Shown piece by piece: positions 5,387-5,387 of a stretch of 5,387 bases of DNA (within the stretch, counting starts at the first letter, position 1; every line of letters begins with the position of its first letter). The DNA comes from Anaerolineae bacterium (lineage in GTDB: Bacteria; Chloroflexota; Anaerolineae; 4572-78; J111), in NCBI GenBank assembly GCA_020433835.1, contig JAGRBY010000507.1:1-5387 (forward strand), read 5' to 3'. The notes below the pieces were generated by a model. It worked only from the letters and a program-made list of their open reading frames with translations. It was not told the origin of the DNA and ran no database searches. The translations under genes and the position numbers were made by a program.

Positions 5387-5387
5387 C

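Noticed and set aside
1..5387. CRISPR array, tRNA, rRNA, insertion sequence ends or phage genes
   Set aside because: No regular spaced repeats, cloverleaf, rRNA-like segment, transposase motifs or terminal repeats were seen on either strand.

Overview
The window is 5.4 kb of tightly packed DNA with four protein-coding regions, all on the + strand. The first is cut by the left edge and the last by the right edge. Long multidomain genes, moderate GC, paired STAND-type P-loop ATPases, a winged-helix regulator fused to an ATPase, and a membrane-anchored PP2C phosphatase suggest a free-living bacterium with elaborate signalling. Chloroflexota (Anaerolineae-like) is my best guess. It rests on gene style only, because no rRNA or other phylogenetic marker is present.

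Layout. Bases 2-2167 are the 3' part of a large gene. The visible protein starts at the TGS domain of a long RelA/SpoT homologue (RSH) and runs through the helical, conserved-cysteine and ACT domains. It then continues without a stop into a complete STAND-like ATPase with a C-terminal winged helix. The usual RSH hydrolase and synthetase domains would lie upstream of the window. After 50 bp and a strong Shine-Dalgarno, bases 2218-3579 encode a second STAND-like ATPase that ends in an OmpR/PhoB-type DNA-binding domain and has no receiver domain. A roughly 185-bp non-coding stretch follows, with a possible promoter, short dyads and repeated TACAACC words. Bases 3764-4942 encode a PP2C-family Ser/Thr phosphatase anchored by one N-terminal membrane helix. 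A perfect 13-bp inverted repeat separates it from a GTG-initiated polytopic membrane protein (5006 to the edge), possibly the start of a GT-C type glycosyltransferase.

How the parts may work together (inference). The first two genes look like one transcription unit. Their ATPase halves share the same order of landmarks: FFGR, P-loop, Walker B, GGxPF and a terminal LF..(W/F)L motif. A reasonable model is that the RSH C-terminal region, which in classical RelA reads uncharged tRNA on the ribosome, is coupled to an ATPase switch. A partner ATPase with a DNA-binding domain could then convert that state into transcription. The PP2C gene may be a separate unit but would fit a wider phospho-signalling locus. 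The most unusual feature is the RSH C-terminal region fused to a STAND-like ATPase.
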